Shown here piece by piece: positions 1 to 8,160 of a stretch of 64,000 nucleotides of DNA (within the stretch, counting starts at the first letter, position 1; each line of letters opens with the position of its first letter). The DNA is taken from NCBI GenBank assembly GCA_020249285.1, contig JADCFX010000008.1, forward strand, positions 1-64,000, written 5' to 3'. This DNA comes from Roseomonas sp. Lineage in GTDB: Bacteria > Pseudomonadota > Alphaproteobacteria > Acetobacterales > Acetobacteraceae. Position numbers and translations under genes: made by a program. The notes under the pieces were generated by a model. It saw only the letters and a program-made list of their open reading frames with translations. It did no database searches and had not been told where the DNA came from.

Positions 1-117
1 AAGGCCGCAGAACGATCCGTCGAAACAACATGGCGCCGCATCGGTACATTGCTCAATGCATTCCCACCACATGAATGCGCCAACTACCTCAGAAATTCAG
101 GCTATGGTGCAACGTAA
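1..117 (+). mobile_element. IS630-family transposase, C-terminal fragment
   Basis: The first 38 codons are open and end at a TAA (115-117). The translated tail holds TWRRIGTLLNAF followed by HECANYLRNSGY, which I recognise as the typical C-terminus of IS630-type DDE transposases (known family feature). The DDE catalytic core lies outside the window, so I cannot tell whether the element is intact. The stop lies only 16 bases before the end of trmB on the other strand, so the element's right end must fall in that short gap or overlap trmB's 3' end. I could not identify a terminal inverted repeat. Confidence 0.75.
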
Positions 118-133
118 TGTCATCAAACTCTAA

Positions 134-847
134 TCAGTTTCGGCACCATTCCCAATAAAGCGGCTGGCGGCCTTCGCGCAAAGCCTTGGCTTCATAGCGC
201 GTGGGGGGCCAGCCGGCGGGGCGGGTTTCGGCGAGGCTTTCCAAGATAAAAAACCTTTGCGCGCCCATGCATTCACGCACCCATGCCTGATAGGTCGGGT
301 CGTCGGAAGCGATGCGCCAAACCCCGCCCGGCTTCACGGCGCGCGCCACCATGGGCAGTAATTCCGGATGAACAAAACGCCGTTTGGCATGGCGCGCCTT
401 GGGCCAGGGGTCGGGGAACATCAGGAACAGCCGATCCAGCGCCCCTTCTGGCAAGGCGCGCAGCAAATGCCGTGCATCCTGCGGCCAAAGCTTGAGATTA
501 CGCGGCAGCGCGCCACTGGCCTCCTCACCCTCCGGCACCAGACGCGTGAGCAAGGCGCAAAGCCCGTTTTCGAATACTTCTGAGGCAATATAGGCAACCT
601 CAGGATGCGCCGCGATTTGATCGAGCGTATGTTCGCCCCCGCCAAAGCCCACTTCCAGCCAAACCGGCACATCCCCCATGTCGAAGGCCGCGCGCGGATC
701 AGCCCCTTGTGCTGGGGTCAGGCGCAGCCTCGGCAAGGTTTCTTCCAGCAGGCGCTGCTGGCGCGGGCGCAAGGGGTGGCCGCGGCGCCGACCATAAAGC
801 CGGTCCGGCACACCATCAGCCAAAGGGGGACGATCAGCGGTCATCAT
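134..847 (-). CDS. trmB: tRNA (guanine-N7-)-methyltransferase TrmB
   Basis: Makes m7G46 in the variable loop of tRNAs with SAM as donor; cytosolic. The sequence shows the SAM-binding motif EVGFGGGEH near residue 65 and the family hallmark DPWPKARHAKRRF further on, with the conserved TRYE stretch near the C-terminus. Length of about 237 aa fits the family. I chose ATG 847 because it overlaps the upstream stop (ATGA) and a GGAGGAAG element lies 15 nt upstream; TTG 856 or TTG 874 are alternatives in the same frame. It lies downstream of the DUF4760 gene and metK on the same strand; the metK-trmB pairing recurs in related alphaproteobacteria (from memory), so the DUF4760 gene looks inserted. Confidence 0.95.
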   Translation of the reverse strand: MMTADRPPLADGVPDRLYGRRRGHPLRPRQQRLLEETLPRLRLTPAQGADPRAAFDMGDVPVWLEVGFGGGEHTLDQIAAHPEVAYIASEVFENGLCALLTRLVPEGEEASGALPRNLKLWPQDARHLLRALPEGALDRLFLMFPDPWPKARHAKRRFVHPELLPMVARAVKPGGVWRIASDDPTYQAWVRECMGAQRFFILESLAETRPAGWPPTRYEAKALREGRQPLYWEWCRN

Positions 848-1425
848 TTCTTGCAAAGTGGTCTTCCTCCCCAAGAAACGGCGAGGCGTTCAAAATTCTC
901 GAAAGCCTTCGGATTGCCCCGATCACCCGGCCTGTCCACACCGCGCGCACGGTTGACCAAGATTTCGGCTTCGTTCCAGTCACGGACGAGGTTCGGCCCC
1001 ATCCAATCCCGATAAAAATCCAAGTCAAGCAAGCCTTGCTTTCCCGCTATGGCTACTAATTCATAATGATTGAGGAAATCCTGACATTTACTGCGCAGGG
1101 CATCGCAAGTTGGATCCCGATTATCTGGATTTGCGATCTGCTCCCGATCTGCGCGGGAAGCGCGACGAAAGGTCAGGTAAGCCGTATAACGATCTTGATA
1201 ATATTCTTTTGATTCAGAGCCTTCGATAAGGTCAAGTGTAGCTTTTTTGCGTGCTAGATCACGAGTCTGCACCAACGAAAAGTAGCCAACGACCGCCGCA
1301 ATGAAGGCGATGCACGCTGTTAGAAACTGCGCAGCACTCGGCCCGAAGATGTAGCCACACGCAGCCACCAGGAAAATTGCACCCAAAACTACGCGCAACA
1401 CCGCCCTGGCCGAGAAAACTGACAC
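844..1425 (-). CDS. DUF4760-like membrane protein
   Basis: A 193-aa protein from a GTG start. Residues 5-50 form two hydrophobic segments (a short N-terminal one around LGAIFLVAACGYIF and a second around ACIAFIAAVVGYF), followed by a charged cytosolic part. The stretch with FLNHYELVAIAGKQGLLD and FYRDWMG resembles DUF4760 proteins, which have no assigned function; the match is from memory. Base composition is clearly lower in GC than metK and trmB on either side. Its last codons are formed by what looks like the trmB leader, including the GGAGGAAG site, and its stop overlaps the trmB ATG, so translation of trmB may now depend on this gene. Function unknown. Confidence 0.7.
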   Translation of the reverse strand: MSVFSARAVLRVVLGAIFLVAACGYIFGPSAAQFLTACIAFIAAVVGYFSLVQTRDLARKKATLDLIEGSESKEYYQDRYTAYLTFRRASRADREQIANPDNRDPTCDALRSKCQDFLNHYELVAIAGKQGLLDLDFYRDWMGPNLVRDWNEAEILVNRARGVDRPGDRGNPKAFENFERLAVSWGGRPLCKK

Positions 1426-1515
1426 GGGCTTCGCACAGAAATCAGTCTTTATGACCGCTCATAAAAAACATCTCTGAATCTCCTTCGCTAACCACATTTT
1501 CTGTAAAATAGGCGA

Positions 1516-1540
1516 CCCGGAAAAGTCAAGCTTTTCCGGG
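1516..1540 (-). terminator. Hairpin terminator after metK
   Basis: A perfect 10-bp stem, CCCGGAAAAG paired with CTTTTCCGGG around a 5-nt loop, lies 14 bases beyond the metK stop. On the minus strand it is followed within a few bases by TATTTT, a weak U-tract. It probably ends the metK transcript and separates it from the DUF4760-trmB pair. Confidence 0.65.
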
Positions 1541-1553
1541 CCAATGCTCCGCC

Positions 1554-2741
1554 TCAACGCCCGAAAGCGCGCTTCAGCTCATCCGCCAGATCGGTCATTT
1601 CCCAGGTGAAGGTGCCCTTCGCCACATCCGGCACGCGGCCGAAATGGCCATAGGCGCTGGTCGGCACATAGATCGGGCGGTTCAGCTTCAGATGCTCACG
1701 AATGCCGCGCGGGGAGAGATTGACCATGCCGTCAATCACCTTCGCCAACTTCGCCTCATCCACATCCTTGCCCGTGCCATGCAGGTCAAAATAAACCGAT
1801 AGTGGCTTGGAAACACCAATCGCGTAGCTGACCTGGATGGTGCATTTATCCGCAAGGCCGGACGCCACGACATTCTTCGCCACATAGCGCGCGGCATAGG
1901 CAGCGGAACGGTCCACCTTGGTGGGATCCTTGCCGGAGAATGCGCCGCCGCCATGCGGCGCCGCACCGCCATAGGTATCCACAATGATCTTCCGCCCAGT
2001 CAGGCCGCAATCGCCATCCGGCCCACCGATCACGAATTTACCCGTGGGGTTCACGTAGAATTCGCTATCCGGGCACATCCAGCCCTTGGGCAGCACGGAT
2101 TCCACAATCGGGCGCAGCATGCGCTTGATTTCGGCCTGCTCAAGCGCTTCTTCATGCTGGGTCGAGACCACCACGGAAGTCGCCCCCACCGGCTTGCCAT
2201 CCACATAGCGCAACGTCACCTGGCTTTTCGCATCCGGCAGCAGCCCGGCCACGGCATTGTCCTTGGCGCGGCGGAGCGTGCTGACATGGCGCAGGATTTC
2301 ATGCGCGTAATACAGCGGCGCCGGCATCAATTCCGGCGTTTCGCGGCAGGCATAGCCGAACATGATGCCCTGGTCGCCCGCGCCTTCATCCTTATTCCCG
2401 GCGGCGTCCACGCCCTGGGCGATATGCGCCGATTGGGCATGCAGATGGCATTCAATATCGGCATGCTGCCAATGAAAGCCTTCCTGCTCATACCCAATGT
2501 CATGGATCGCGAGCCGCGCCAGATGGATCAGATATTCCGGGGTGATTTCCGCGGGGCCGCGCACTTCGCCCGCCAGCACCACGCGGTTCGTGGTGACCAG
2601 CGTTTCGCAAGCGACGCGGGCATAGGGATCGGCGGTCAGGAATGCGTCCAGCACCGTATCGGAAATGCGGTCTGCCACCTTGTCCGGATGGCCTTCGGAA
2701 ACGGATTCCGAAGTGAAAAGATATTCGCCCTTATCGCGCAT
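1554..2741 (-). CDS. metK: S-adenosylmethionine synthetase
   Basis: Makes SAM from methionine and ATP in the cytosol, usually as a tetramer. At 395 aa it has the expected length. Signatures seen: [16 protein letters not shown] at the N-terminus, [11 protein letters not shown] (methionine and ATP site), [19 protein letters not shown] (the P-loop-like signature) and the C-terminal FTWE. The ATG at 2741 gives the canonical N-terminus. Its 139-nt leader is G-rich but I could not fit it to a known SAM-sensing RNA. Position next to trmB and close to metZ groups SAM supply and use in one neighbourhood. Confidence 0.98.
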   Translation of the reverse strand: MRDKGEYLFTSESVSEGHPDKVADRISDTVLDAFLTADPYARVACETLVTTNRVVLAGEVRGPAEITPEYLIHLARLAIHDIGYEQEGFHWQHADIECHLHAQSAHIAQGVDAAGNKDEGAGDQGIMFGYACRETPELMPAPLYYAHEILRHVSTLRRAKDNAVAGLLPDAKSQVTLRYVDGKPVGATSVVVSTQHEEALEQAEIKRMLRPIVESVLPKGWMCPDSEFYVNPTGKFVIGGPDGDCGLTGRKIIVDTYGGAAPHGGGAFSGKDPTKVDRSAAYAARYVAKNVVASGLADKCTIQVSYAIGVSKPLSVYFDLHGTGKDVDEAKLAKVIDGMVNLSPRGIREHLKLNRPIYVPTSAYGHFGRVPDVAKGTFTWEMTDLADELKRAFGR

Positions 2742-2880
2742 GGCGTGGTTCGGCCTCTTGTCGCGGGATTCGCCGGTTTAGCCCGACGATGCTCTGCCCC
2801 GGATTGCCCTGGGCGGAGCGCGTATTGCAGGGGGGGGGTGGCGGGGTCAAGGCAGGGTGGGGCCGCCGCCCCCATTATTT

Positions 2881-3936
2881 TCAGCGCGGCGGCAGCACCC
2901 GGGCGGCGCGATAGCCTTCGATCTGCTCAGCGAACATCGCCCAGCTATCCACAAAACCGGTAAAGCCGGCCTGGCGGGCCGCGGTCATGGAAGCCAGTAC
3001 ATCGTAATCCATGTTCAGCGCGAAATCGGCGAACTCCCAGCTTGCCACTTGTTCAATCGGCATCATAAGGCCGTGGCGGGCGCGGATCCTCTCCCACACC
3101 GGGGCCTTATCGGCCATCCAGCGCGCCATGGACATGGTCCGCACCCGACCCAGCGCCACACCGAAAAGCCCGGCCAGATGGGGCCACATATCGCACCAGC
3201 GAAAGGCATCGCCATTCGTGACATTAAAGGCGCGATTGGCGGCGCGGGGTTCGCCCAGCATCCACAAAATGGCCTCGGCCAACAGCCTGGCGTCCGAGAC
3301 CTCATGCAGGGCGGTGAAGGCGCCGGGCTTGCCGGGGAAATCGAAGGGCACGGAGAGTTCGCGGCAAATCGCGGCATAGGCACCAAGGGTAGAGACCATG
3401 TTGCGCGCCCGCCCCGGCGCCACATCCAGCACGAAATTGGGTCGGCTCGCGGACCAGGACCAGGCTTTGCCGCGCTGGCGTTCGGCCACCATATCCTGCT
3501 GATCGTAATAGAAATTGGGCGGCAAATGGCGCGGATCATCTTCCCGCGCCGGGGTGCGGAATGGGCCGATATGCAGCCCATACCATTTGCCGCCATGGAT
3601 CATGTGCAGATGGGTGAAGCGCGGCAGGGAGGCTTCGGCGGCGTCCAGCAAATTCCGCAGCATGGTGACATTGCCGGCCACATCCTCAACGCCGGTTTCG
3701 CCATGCGGCGCGCGGGAGGCATAGACAATATGCGTAATGTCAGGCCGTGCCGCGATGGCGCGGGCCAGCCCCGGCCCGTCCCAAAGATCGGCAGTGATCC
3801 AGGGAATGCCCGGACCCGGGTCGCGCCTGGTCAGGCCAATCGGCGTGAAGGCAGGATCGCTTTGCGCGGCTTCCATCACGCGGCTTGCCGCAGCGCCGCT
3901 GGCGCCGACAATCAGGGTGACGCGGGTATTGGCCAT
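2881..3936 (-). CDS. SDR-family reductase, PRISE/progesterone 5-beta-reductase-like
   Basis: An NAD(P)-dependent reductase of 351 aa. The N-terminal Rossmann motif reads LIVGASGAAASR. Family-type active-site residues are visible: Lys117 in HGGKWYG and the Tyr pair 143-144 in NFYYDQQDM, the arrangement known from the PRISE enzymes that reduce activated C=C bonds (progesterone 5-beta-reductase, iridoid synthase). The conserved FNVTNGD follows in the C-terminal half. I moved the start from an upstream in-frame codon to ATG 3936, which has GGAGGAAG in front. It is divergent from metZ and stands alone on its strand. The substrate cannot be read from the sequence. Confidence 0.85.
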   Translation of the reverse strand: MANTRVTLIVGASGAAASRVMEAAQSDPAFTPIGLTRRDPGPGIPWITADLWDGPGLARAIAARPDITHIVYASRAPHGETGVEDVAGNVTMLRNLLDAAEASLPRFTHLHMIHGGKWYGLHIGPFRTPAREDDPRHLPPNFYYDQQDMVAERQRGKAWSWSASRPNFVLDVAPGRARNMVSTLGAYAAICRELSVPFDFPGKPGAFTALHEVSDARLLAEAILWMLGEPRAANRAFNVTNGDAFRWCDMWPHLAGLFGVALGRVRTMSMARWMADKAPVWERIRARHGLMMPIEQVASWEFADFALNMDYDVLASMTAARQAGFTGFVDSWAMFAEQIEGYRAARVLPPR

Positions 3937-4053
3937 GATAACTTCCTCCGGATCGGATGAACCCATGGGCGCGGCCGTGATGCAAGCCATCTAGCATTCT
4001 TGACCTGCGGGGGCATCGCGCCCTATGAGTCAATCATCGGTTGTAAAACTGAT

Positions 4054-4137
4054 CCTCGCGATTTGTCCGGTCTGCTTGCGGCGAGGTCTCGAAAGGGCGC
4101 GGATGGCGACATTCGCGAAAACAAGCGCGCTAAAGGG
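4054..4137 (+). promoter_or_regulatory. SAM-II (metA-motif) riboswitch upstream of metZ
   Basis: All diagnostic parts of the alphaproteobacterial SAM-II RNA are present. Stem P1 is CCTCGC (4054-4059) with GCGAGG (4081-4086). The first loop starts with GATTTG (4060-4065). GCTTG (4074-4078) can pair with CAAGC (4122-4126) to form the pseudoknot, and the conserved GCTAAAGG stands at 4129-4136. The stretch between P1 and the pseudoknot strand carries an extra short hairpin, which is tolerated in this class. The riboswitch ends 54 nt before the GAGGTG ribosome site of metZ. SAM-II RNAs are known to reduce translation when SAM is bound; that this one does so is inference. Confidence 0.9.
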
Positions 4138-4203
4138 CCGTGGGGCGAAATGCCCCCACCCCGTAGGGGGCCGGACGCCACGCGTTTATTGAGGTGTCAG
4201 CCC

Positions 4204-5406
4204 ATGCCGAAGAAAAAACCCTCCACCCGCGCCCTTCGCCCCGCGACGCAGCTTGTCCGCGGTGGGCTCATGCGCTCCAACTTTGATGAGCTGTCGGAAG
4301 CGATGTATCTGACCTCCGGCTTTGCCTATGACAGCGCAGCCCAGGCGGAAGCGACTTTCGCGGGGACGGAAACGCATTACCAATATTCGCGCTTCGGCAA
4401 CCCAACCGTCAGCATGCTGGAAGGCCGCTTGGCTGCCTTGGAAGGGGCGGAAGCCTGCCGCGCGACGGCGACCGGCATGGCGGCGGTGCATTCGGCCATG
4501 CTGTCCCATTTGAAGGCGGGCGACCGCATGGTGGCATCCCGCGCGCTATTCGGTTCCTGCCATTGGATCGTCTCAACCCTGTTGCCGCGTTATGGCATTG
4601 CCACTGAATTCGTGGACGGCAGCGATCTGGCGCAATGGCGCGCCGCGCTTTCGCGCCCGGCGACCATGGTGTTGCTGGAAACGCCTTCCAACCCCATGCT
4701 GGAAATCGTGGACCTTCGCGCCGTGTGCGATCTGGCGCATCAAGCCGGCGCTTTGGTGGTGGTGGATAATGTCTTTGCCACGCCCCTGCTGCAAAAGCCC
4801 ATGGATTTCGGCGCGGATATCGTTGTCTATTCCGCCACCAAACATTTTGATGGGCAGGGCCGCGTTTTGGGTGGCTGTGTCATGGGCTCCAAGAAATGGG
4901 TGGATGAGGTGCTGCAACCCTTCATCCGCAACACCGGCCCTTCCATCAGCGCCTTCAACGCCTGGGTTATCCTGAAGGGGTTAGAGACGCTCCATCTGCG
5001 CGTGCCGGCCATGTGCCGCGGCGCTTCCGCCATTGCCGATATGCTGGCGGAAAGGGCTGAAGTTGCGCGCGTGCTCTACCCCTTCCGCGCCGATCATCCG
5101 CAGCAGAAGCTTGCCATGGCGCAAATGTCGGCCGGCGGCACCTTGGTGAGTTTTGACATCAAGGGCGGCAAAGAAGCCTGCTTCCGCTTCATGGATGCGC
5201 TGAAGCTGATTGATATCGCAAATAATTTGGGCGATGCGAAATCCATGGCGACCCACCCGGCCACCACCACGCATATGCGTGTGGGTGCCGAAGAACGCGC
5301 CAAGCTTGGCATTACCGATGGCACGGTGCGGCTTTCCGTGGGGCTTGAGGATGTGGCCGACCTGATTGACGATTTGGCCGAAGCATTGGATGCTGCGGCT
5401 TCATGA
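4204..5406 (+). CDS. metZ: O-succinylhomoserine sulfhydrylase
   Basis: A PLP enzyme of the Cys/Met metabolism family that joins O-succinylhomoserine with sulfide to give homocysteine, the step before methionine. The protein is 400 aa. The PLP lysine is Lys213 in VVYSATKHFDG, and the family motif YSRFGNPT (near residue 62) and VVDNVFATP are present. The overall sequence matches the MetZ branch better than cystathionine gamma-synthase, though paralogues are hard to tell apart. I start at ATG 4204 with GAGGTG seven bases upstream; the frame stays open to 4000, but that extension would read through the SAM-II riboswitch. Control by SAM through the riboswitch fits the pathway. Confidence 0.93.
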   Translation: MPKKKPSTRALRPATQLVRGGLMRSNFDELSEAMYLTSGFAYDSAAQAEATFAGTETHYQYSRFGNPTVSMLEGRLAALEGAEACRATATGMAAVHSAMLSHLKAGDRMVASRALFGSCHWIVSTLLPRYGIATEFVDGSDLAQWRAALSRPATMVLLETPSNPMLEIVDLRAVCDLAHQAGALVVVDNVFATPLLQKPMDFGADIVVYSATKHFDGQGRVLGGCVMGSKKWVDEVLQPFIRNTGPSISAFNAWVILKGLETLHLRVPAMCRGASAIADMLAERAEVARVLYPFRADHPQQKLAMAQMSAGGTLVSFDIKGGKEACFRFMDALKLIDIANNLGDAKSMATHPATTTHMRVGAEERAKLGITDGTVRLSVGLEDVADLIDDLAEALDAAAS

Positions 5407-5476
5407 GGGCAAGCTCATAAAAAAACTTTACAAAAAGCCCGATTGCTGTGCTGAATTGGCGGCGAGGAAGGCAGAA

Positions 5477-5890
5477 ATGACTAAAAGTGATTCATTCATC
5501 GCGACGACGCGGGGGATAAGGGTAGCCGTGCGCGCCTTTTATCTGGCTGAACAATCCATGCCCGAAAACGCGCAATTCGTCTGGGCCTATCAGGTGGAAA
5601 TCGCCAATCTGGGCCCCGAGACGGTGCAGCTTATCCGCCGCACCTGGCAGATCGTGGACGGCACCGGGCGCACACAACAGGTGCAGGGTGCCGGCGTGGT
5701 CGGTGAACAGCCCATCCTGGAACCGGGTGGGCGGTTTGAATATACCTCTGGCACGCCATTAGGCACACCATCGGGGTTTATGCGCGGCGCCTATCATATG
5801 GTGGTGCGCGAAACGGGTGAGGCGTTTGATGTCGCCATCCCGGATTTCAGCCTGGACAGCCCGCATTTGCCTTCGGCGCGGTTGCACTGA
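5477..5890 (+). CDS. apaG: ApaG domain protein
   Basis: A 137-aa single-domain protein of the ApaG family (FN3-like fold). The motifs RRTWQIVDGTG and GVVGEQPILEPG, then FEYTSGTPLGTPSG and MRGAYHMV, are the family signature. ApaG is linked to cobalt/magnesium resistance and Ap4A levels in enterobacteria, but its biochemical role is unsettled. The ATG at 5477 has a GAGGAAGG site in front. It follows metZ by 70 bases on the same strand. The accessory island starts right after it. Confidence 0.95.
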   Translation: MTKSDSFIATTRGIRVAVRAFYLAEQSMPENAQFVWAYQVEIANLGPETVQLIRRTWQIVDGTGRTQQVQGAGVVGEQPILEPGGRFEYTSGTPLGTPSGFMRGAYHMVVRETGEAFDVAIPDFSLDSPHLPSARLH

Positions 5891-5937
5891 GCGCCTCACC
5901 TATCATAGTCCTGACTGAGCGCGGCGGCCGCAGACCT

Positions 5938-6435
5938 TTGGCAGATATTCGTTTATTGATCGACGGCTTCATGGCAGCCGAGAAGACGCTCAGCTCCGCT
6001 ATTGCGTCGTGGGTGCCTGACCGTGAGGGTGAAATCCTGCGGTTTGTTCGCACCGTGGAAATAAACGGAGAACAGCCTGGAATTCAACTGGAAGTTAAAG
6101 CATACCCCCGAGAAGAGGCGCTTAAGTTCCGTATCTTACTAGTTGCGGAAAAGTGCTTTTGGCGCCTTGATTTTGCTGACGATCAGCATGTCAATCCGCT
6201 TGGAGCCCCGCATTCGCCGGCCATACTTATTGGGGGTCCGCATTTTCATGCATGGGAGGACAATCGAGATTTCGCTACCGCCAAAAATTTGCCAAAAAGA
6301 TTGCAGAACGCTAGGATTCTCCCAGGAAACATCAGAACGTTTAATGCGGCGTTTTGGTGGTTTGTGGACCAAACAAATATCGTTATATCAAGCCCTGATG
6401 TGCCTGACTTGCCGAGGAGAGAGACATTACTATGA
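5938..6435 (+). CDS. Unknown 165-aa protein, first gene of a two-gene island
   Basis: I cannot name this family. It has no signal peptide or membrane segment. The middle holds a histidine- and tryptophan-rich core (CFWRLDFADDQHVNPLG, then GGPHFHAWEDNRDF), and the C-terminal half has FNAAFWWFVDQTNI. The conserved-looking His/Trp/Asn pattern suggests a nuclease-like or binding fold, but that is only a guess. The start is uncertain: TTG 5938 gives the longest frame that begins on a usable codon, ATG 5971 is the alternative, and neither has a clear ribosome site. Its stop overlaps the next gene's ATG (ATGA at 6432-6435), so the two proteins are probably made together. GC is lower than in the surroundings. 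Confidence 0.65.
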   Translation: MADIRLLIDGFMAAEKTLSSAIASWVPDREGEILRFVRTVEINGEQPGIQLEVKAYPREEALKFRILLVAEKCFWRLDFADDQHVNPLGAPHSPAILIGGPHFHAWEDNRDFATAKNLPKRLQNARILPGNIRTFNAAFWWFVDQTNIVISSPDVPDLPRRETLL

Positions 6436-7187
6436 ATCTTCGGGAGATCGTTTGCGCCGCTTTAGAGTCTTGGCCCGGCCCCGCCGAGCGCCAGAACTGT
6501 GTTGTTGTGCCAACTCACTGCATTTATCCATCCAATCAAGTTGTCTCAGTTATCGTGTCTGGCAGAGAGCGCGAATTTGTCGTAACGGATCAAGGCGGCG
6601 CAGTTGATGAGTTGATCTCTGGTGGCGGCAGAACATTTGAAGATTTGCGTATGCTACGCGACGTGGCCAAATCTCAGGGACTTTCTGTTACAGATAATGG
6701 CACAATTTATAGCTCTATAGTATCGGCCGAACAACTTGCGGGCACAATTGCGCTGGTAGCCAATGCCTCAAAAGAGGCCGCACATTTGCTTATCCAGCGG
6801 GGCAAAGCGGTGCCGCGGAAAGATTTTCGCGAAATGTTGGCTAGATTGGTAGAAATCGAACATTCAAGAGGCCGGTTTCTTGATGTTGCGGAAAAAAGAA
6901 AGGTGATCGGCAAAAGCACAACGGTTCACCGATTTGATTACGAGATCAAGCTGCCAGGTGATAAGCGGCTTTTACTGGATACTGTTATGCCCGAGCATAG
7001 CTCCATAGCGTCGGTCGTCTCTGCGAATTTTGATGTTGGCCAAGCGGAGATGCGGGGAGTGCTTCAGCGAATTGTCTATGACGACGAAGATGAATGGAAG
7101 GCAGCTGATCTTGCGTTGCTTGGCTTGTCTGCAACCGTGGTTCCGTTTGCGAATCTGCCGTCGGTGCTGAACAGGCTTTCAATATGA
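6432..7187 (+). CDS. DUF1828 domain protein, second gene of the island
   Basis: A 251-aa protein. Residues 20-60, with VVVPTHCIYPSNQVVSV and FVVTDQGGAVDEL, match the DUF1828 pattern of a short two-strand core ending in a D-x-G-G turn. The remainder includes a charged helix (residues 130-160) and a beta-rich tail. DUF1828 proteins have no settled function and tend to occur in variable genome regions (from memory). It is coupled to the preceding gene by a 4-nt overlap. The codon use is more AT-rich than in its neighbours, which points to acquisition. A toxin-antitoxin or phage-defence role would be conjecture. Confidence 0.7.
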   Translation: MNLREIVCAALESWPGPAERQNCVVVPTHCIYPSNQVVSVIVSGREREFVVTDQGGAVDELISGGGRTFEDLRMLRDVAKSQGLSVTDNGTIYSSIVSAEQLAGTIALVANASKEAAHLLIQRGKAVPRKDFREMLARLVEIEHSRGRFLDVAEKRKVIGKSTTVHRFDYEIKLPGDKRLLLDTVMPEHSSIASVVSANFDVGQAEMRGVLQRIVYDDEDEWKAADLALLGLSATVVPFANLPSVLNRLSI

Positions 7188-7239
7188 AGCGCTCAGCACA
7201 AGGCCACCAACATCGTCGCTTTATGGATACTGCCCCCCC

Positions 7240-7941
7240 TCAATTCTCCTTGTAGCGATAGCCGATGCCATAAAGGGTTTCGATCTGGTCGAAATCCCCA
7301 TCCGTATGGCGGAATTTGCGGCGGATGCGCTTCACGTGGCTATCAATCGTGCGGTCATCCACATAGATATTCTCGCCATAAGCGGCATCAATCAGCTGGT
7401 CGCGGTTCTTCACCATGCCGGGGCGCAGCGCGAGTGCCTTCACCAGCAAAAACTCCGTGACGGTCAATTGCACCTGTTTGCCCTTCCACAGGCAGGTGTG
7501 CTTCGTCTCATCCAGCATCAGATCACCACGCGCCAGCACGCCGCCGGGCGGCGCGCCTGAACCTTCCGCCCGCGCACCTTCATTCCGCCGCAGCAGGGCG
7601 CGGATGCGTTCCAGCAAAAGCCGCTGCGAAAAGGGCTTGGTGATGTAGTCATCGGCGCCAAGCCTAAGGCCCATCAGCTCATCCACTTCCTCATCCTTGG
7701 AGGTAAGGAAGACCACCGGCATATTGCTGCGCTGGCGGAGCCGCTGGAGCAATTCCATGCCATCCATGCGCGGCATTTTGATATCAAGCACCGCCAGATC
7801 GGCCGGCTTGGCGAGCAAGCCCTGTAGCGCGCTTTCGCCATCCGTATAGGTGCGCACCTGATAGCCTTCCTGTTCCAAGGTCATGGACACGGAAGTGAGG
7901 ATATTGCGGTCATCATCCACAAGGGCGATGGTTTGCGGCAT
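7240..7941 (-). CDS. chvI: OmpR-family response regulator ChvI
   Basis: A 233-aa two-component regulator: receiver domain (residues 3-120) with acidic pocket DDD 9-11, phosphoacceptor Asp53 in [11 protein letters not shown] and the conserved [11 protein letters not shown], then a winged-helix DNA-binding domain ending in VKRIRRKFR and GIGYRYKE. The sequence follows rhizobial ChvI closely. ChvI normally answers to the sensor kinase ChvG and controls envelope stress and carbon metabolism genes. ATG 7941 with AGAGGTG upstream is preferred over a longer frame. The usual downstream chvG is absent; the gene ends close to the accessory island. Confidence 0.9.
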   Translation of the reverse strand: MPQTIALVDDDRNILTSVSMTLEQEGYQVRTYTDGESALQGLLAKPADLAVLDIKMPRMDGMELLQRLRQRSNMPVVFLTSKDEEVDELMGLRLGADDYITKPFSQRLLLERIRALLRRNEGARAEGSGAPPGGVLARGDLMLDETKHTCLWKGKQVQLTVTEFLLVKALALRPGMVKNRDQLIDAAYGENIYVDDRTIDSHVKRIRRKFRHTDGDFDQIETLYGIGYRYKEN

Positions 7942-8027
7942 TGCTGTGCACCTCTGACGCGGCGGAGACAATCTTTTGCCGCGACAGTGATGATAATGCG
8001 AGCCAATTGTGGCAATAGAACAGCGAT

Positions 8028-8060
8028 CATTTGCGAAACCGCCTCGCGGCTCCGCAAATG
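8028..8060. repeat. Palindromic element, hairpin 1
   Basis: CATTTGCG (8028-8035) and CGCAAATG (8053-8060) are perfect complements. Between them a second stem, CCGC/GCGG around CTC, is set off by two 3-nt internal bulges (AAA and CTC). The 33-nt unit lies in the chvI-hugZ gap and is followed by GTAAGCTGCTCTA, the same kind of tail seen at the element near 35.9 kb. It looks like an interspersed palindromic repeat of alphaproteobacteria rather than a terminator, as no U-tract follows. Confidence 0.6.
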
Positions 8061-8089
8061 GGCGTAAGCTGCTCTATATATTACATTTT

Positions 8090-8141
8090 GCAGAGCAAGA
8101 AACCCGATTTGATGGAATCATCAAATCGAATATTGCTCTGC
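8090..8141. repeat. Palindromic element, hairpin 2
   Basis: A nested inverted repeat: outer arms GCAGAGCAA (8090-8098) and TTGCTCTGC (8133-8141), inner arms CGATTTGATG (8105-8114) and CATCAAATCG (8119-8128) with a 4-nt GAAT loop. Both arm pairs are perfect. The GAATC at the centre is also a GANTC (CcrM) methylation site. It lies 20 bases before the hugZ-like start and resembles repeats scattered in rhizobial and related genomes (from memory). Confidence 0.7.
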
Positions 8142-8160
8142 GCCGGGCCGGAGAAGGGCG

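Noticed and set aside
2742..2880. Possible SAM riboswitch in the metK leader
   Set aside because: A GCTAAA string exists but the P1 and pseudoknot partners of SAM-II are missing and I could not fit other SAM-sensing classes.
4000..4203. In-frame N-terminal extension of metZ
   Set aside because: It would translate through the SAM-II riboswitch; ATG 4204 has its own ribosome site and the family N-terminus.
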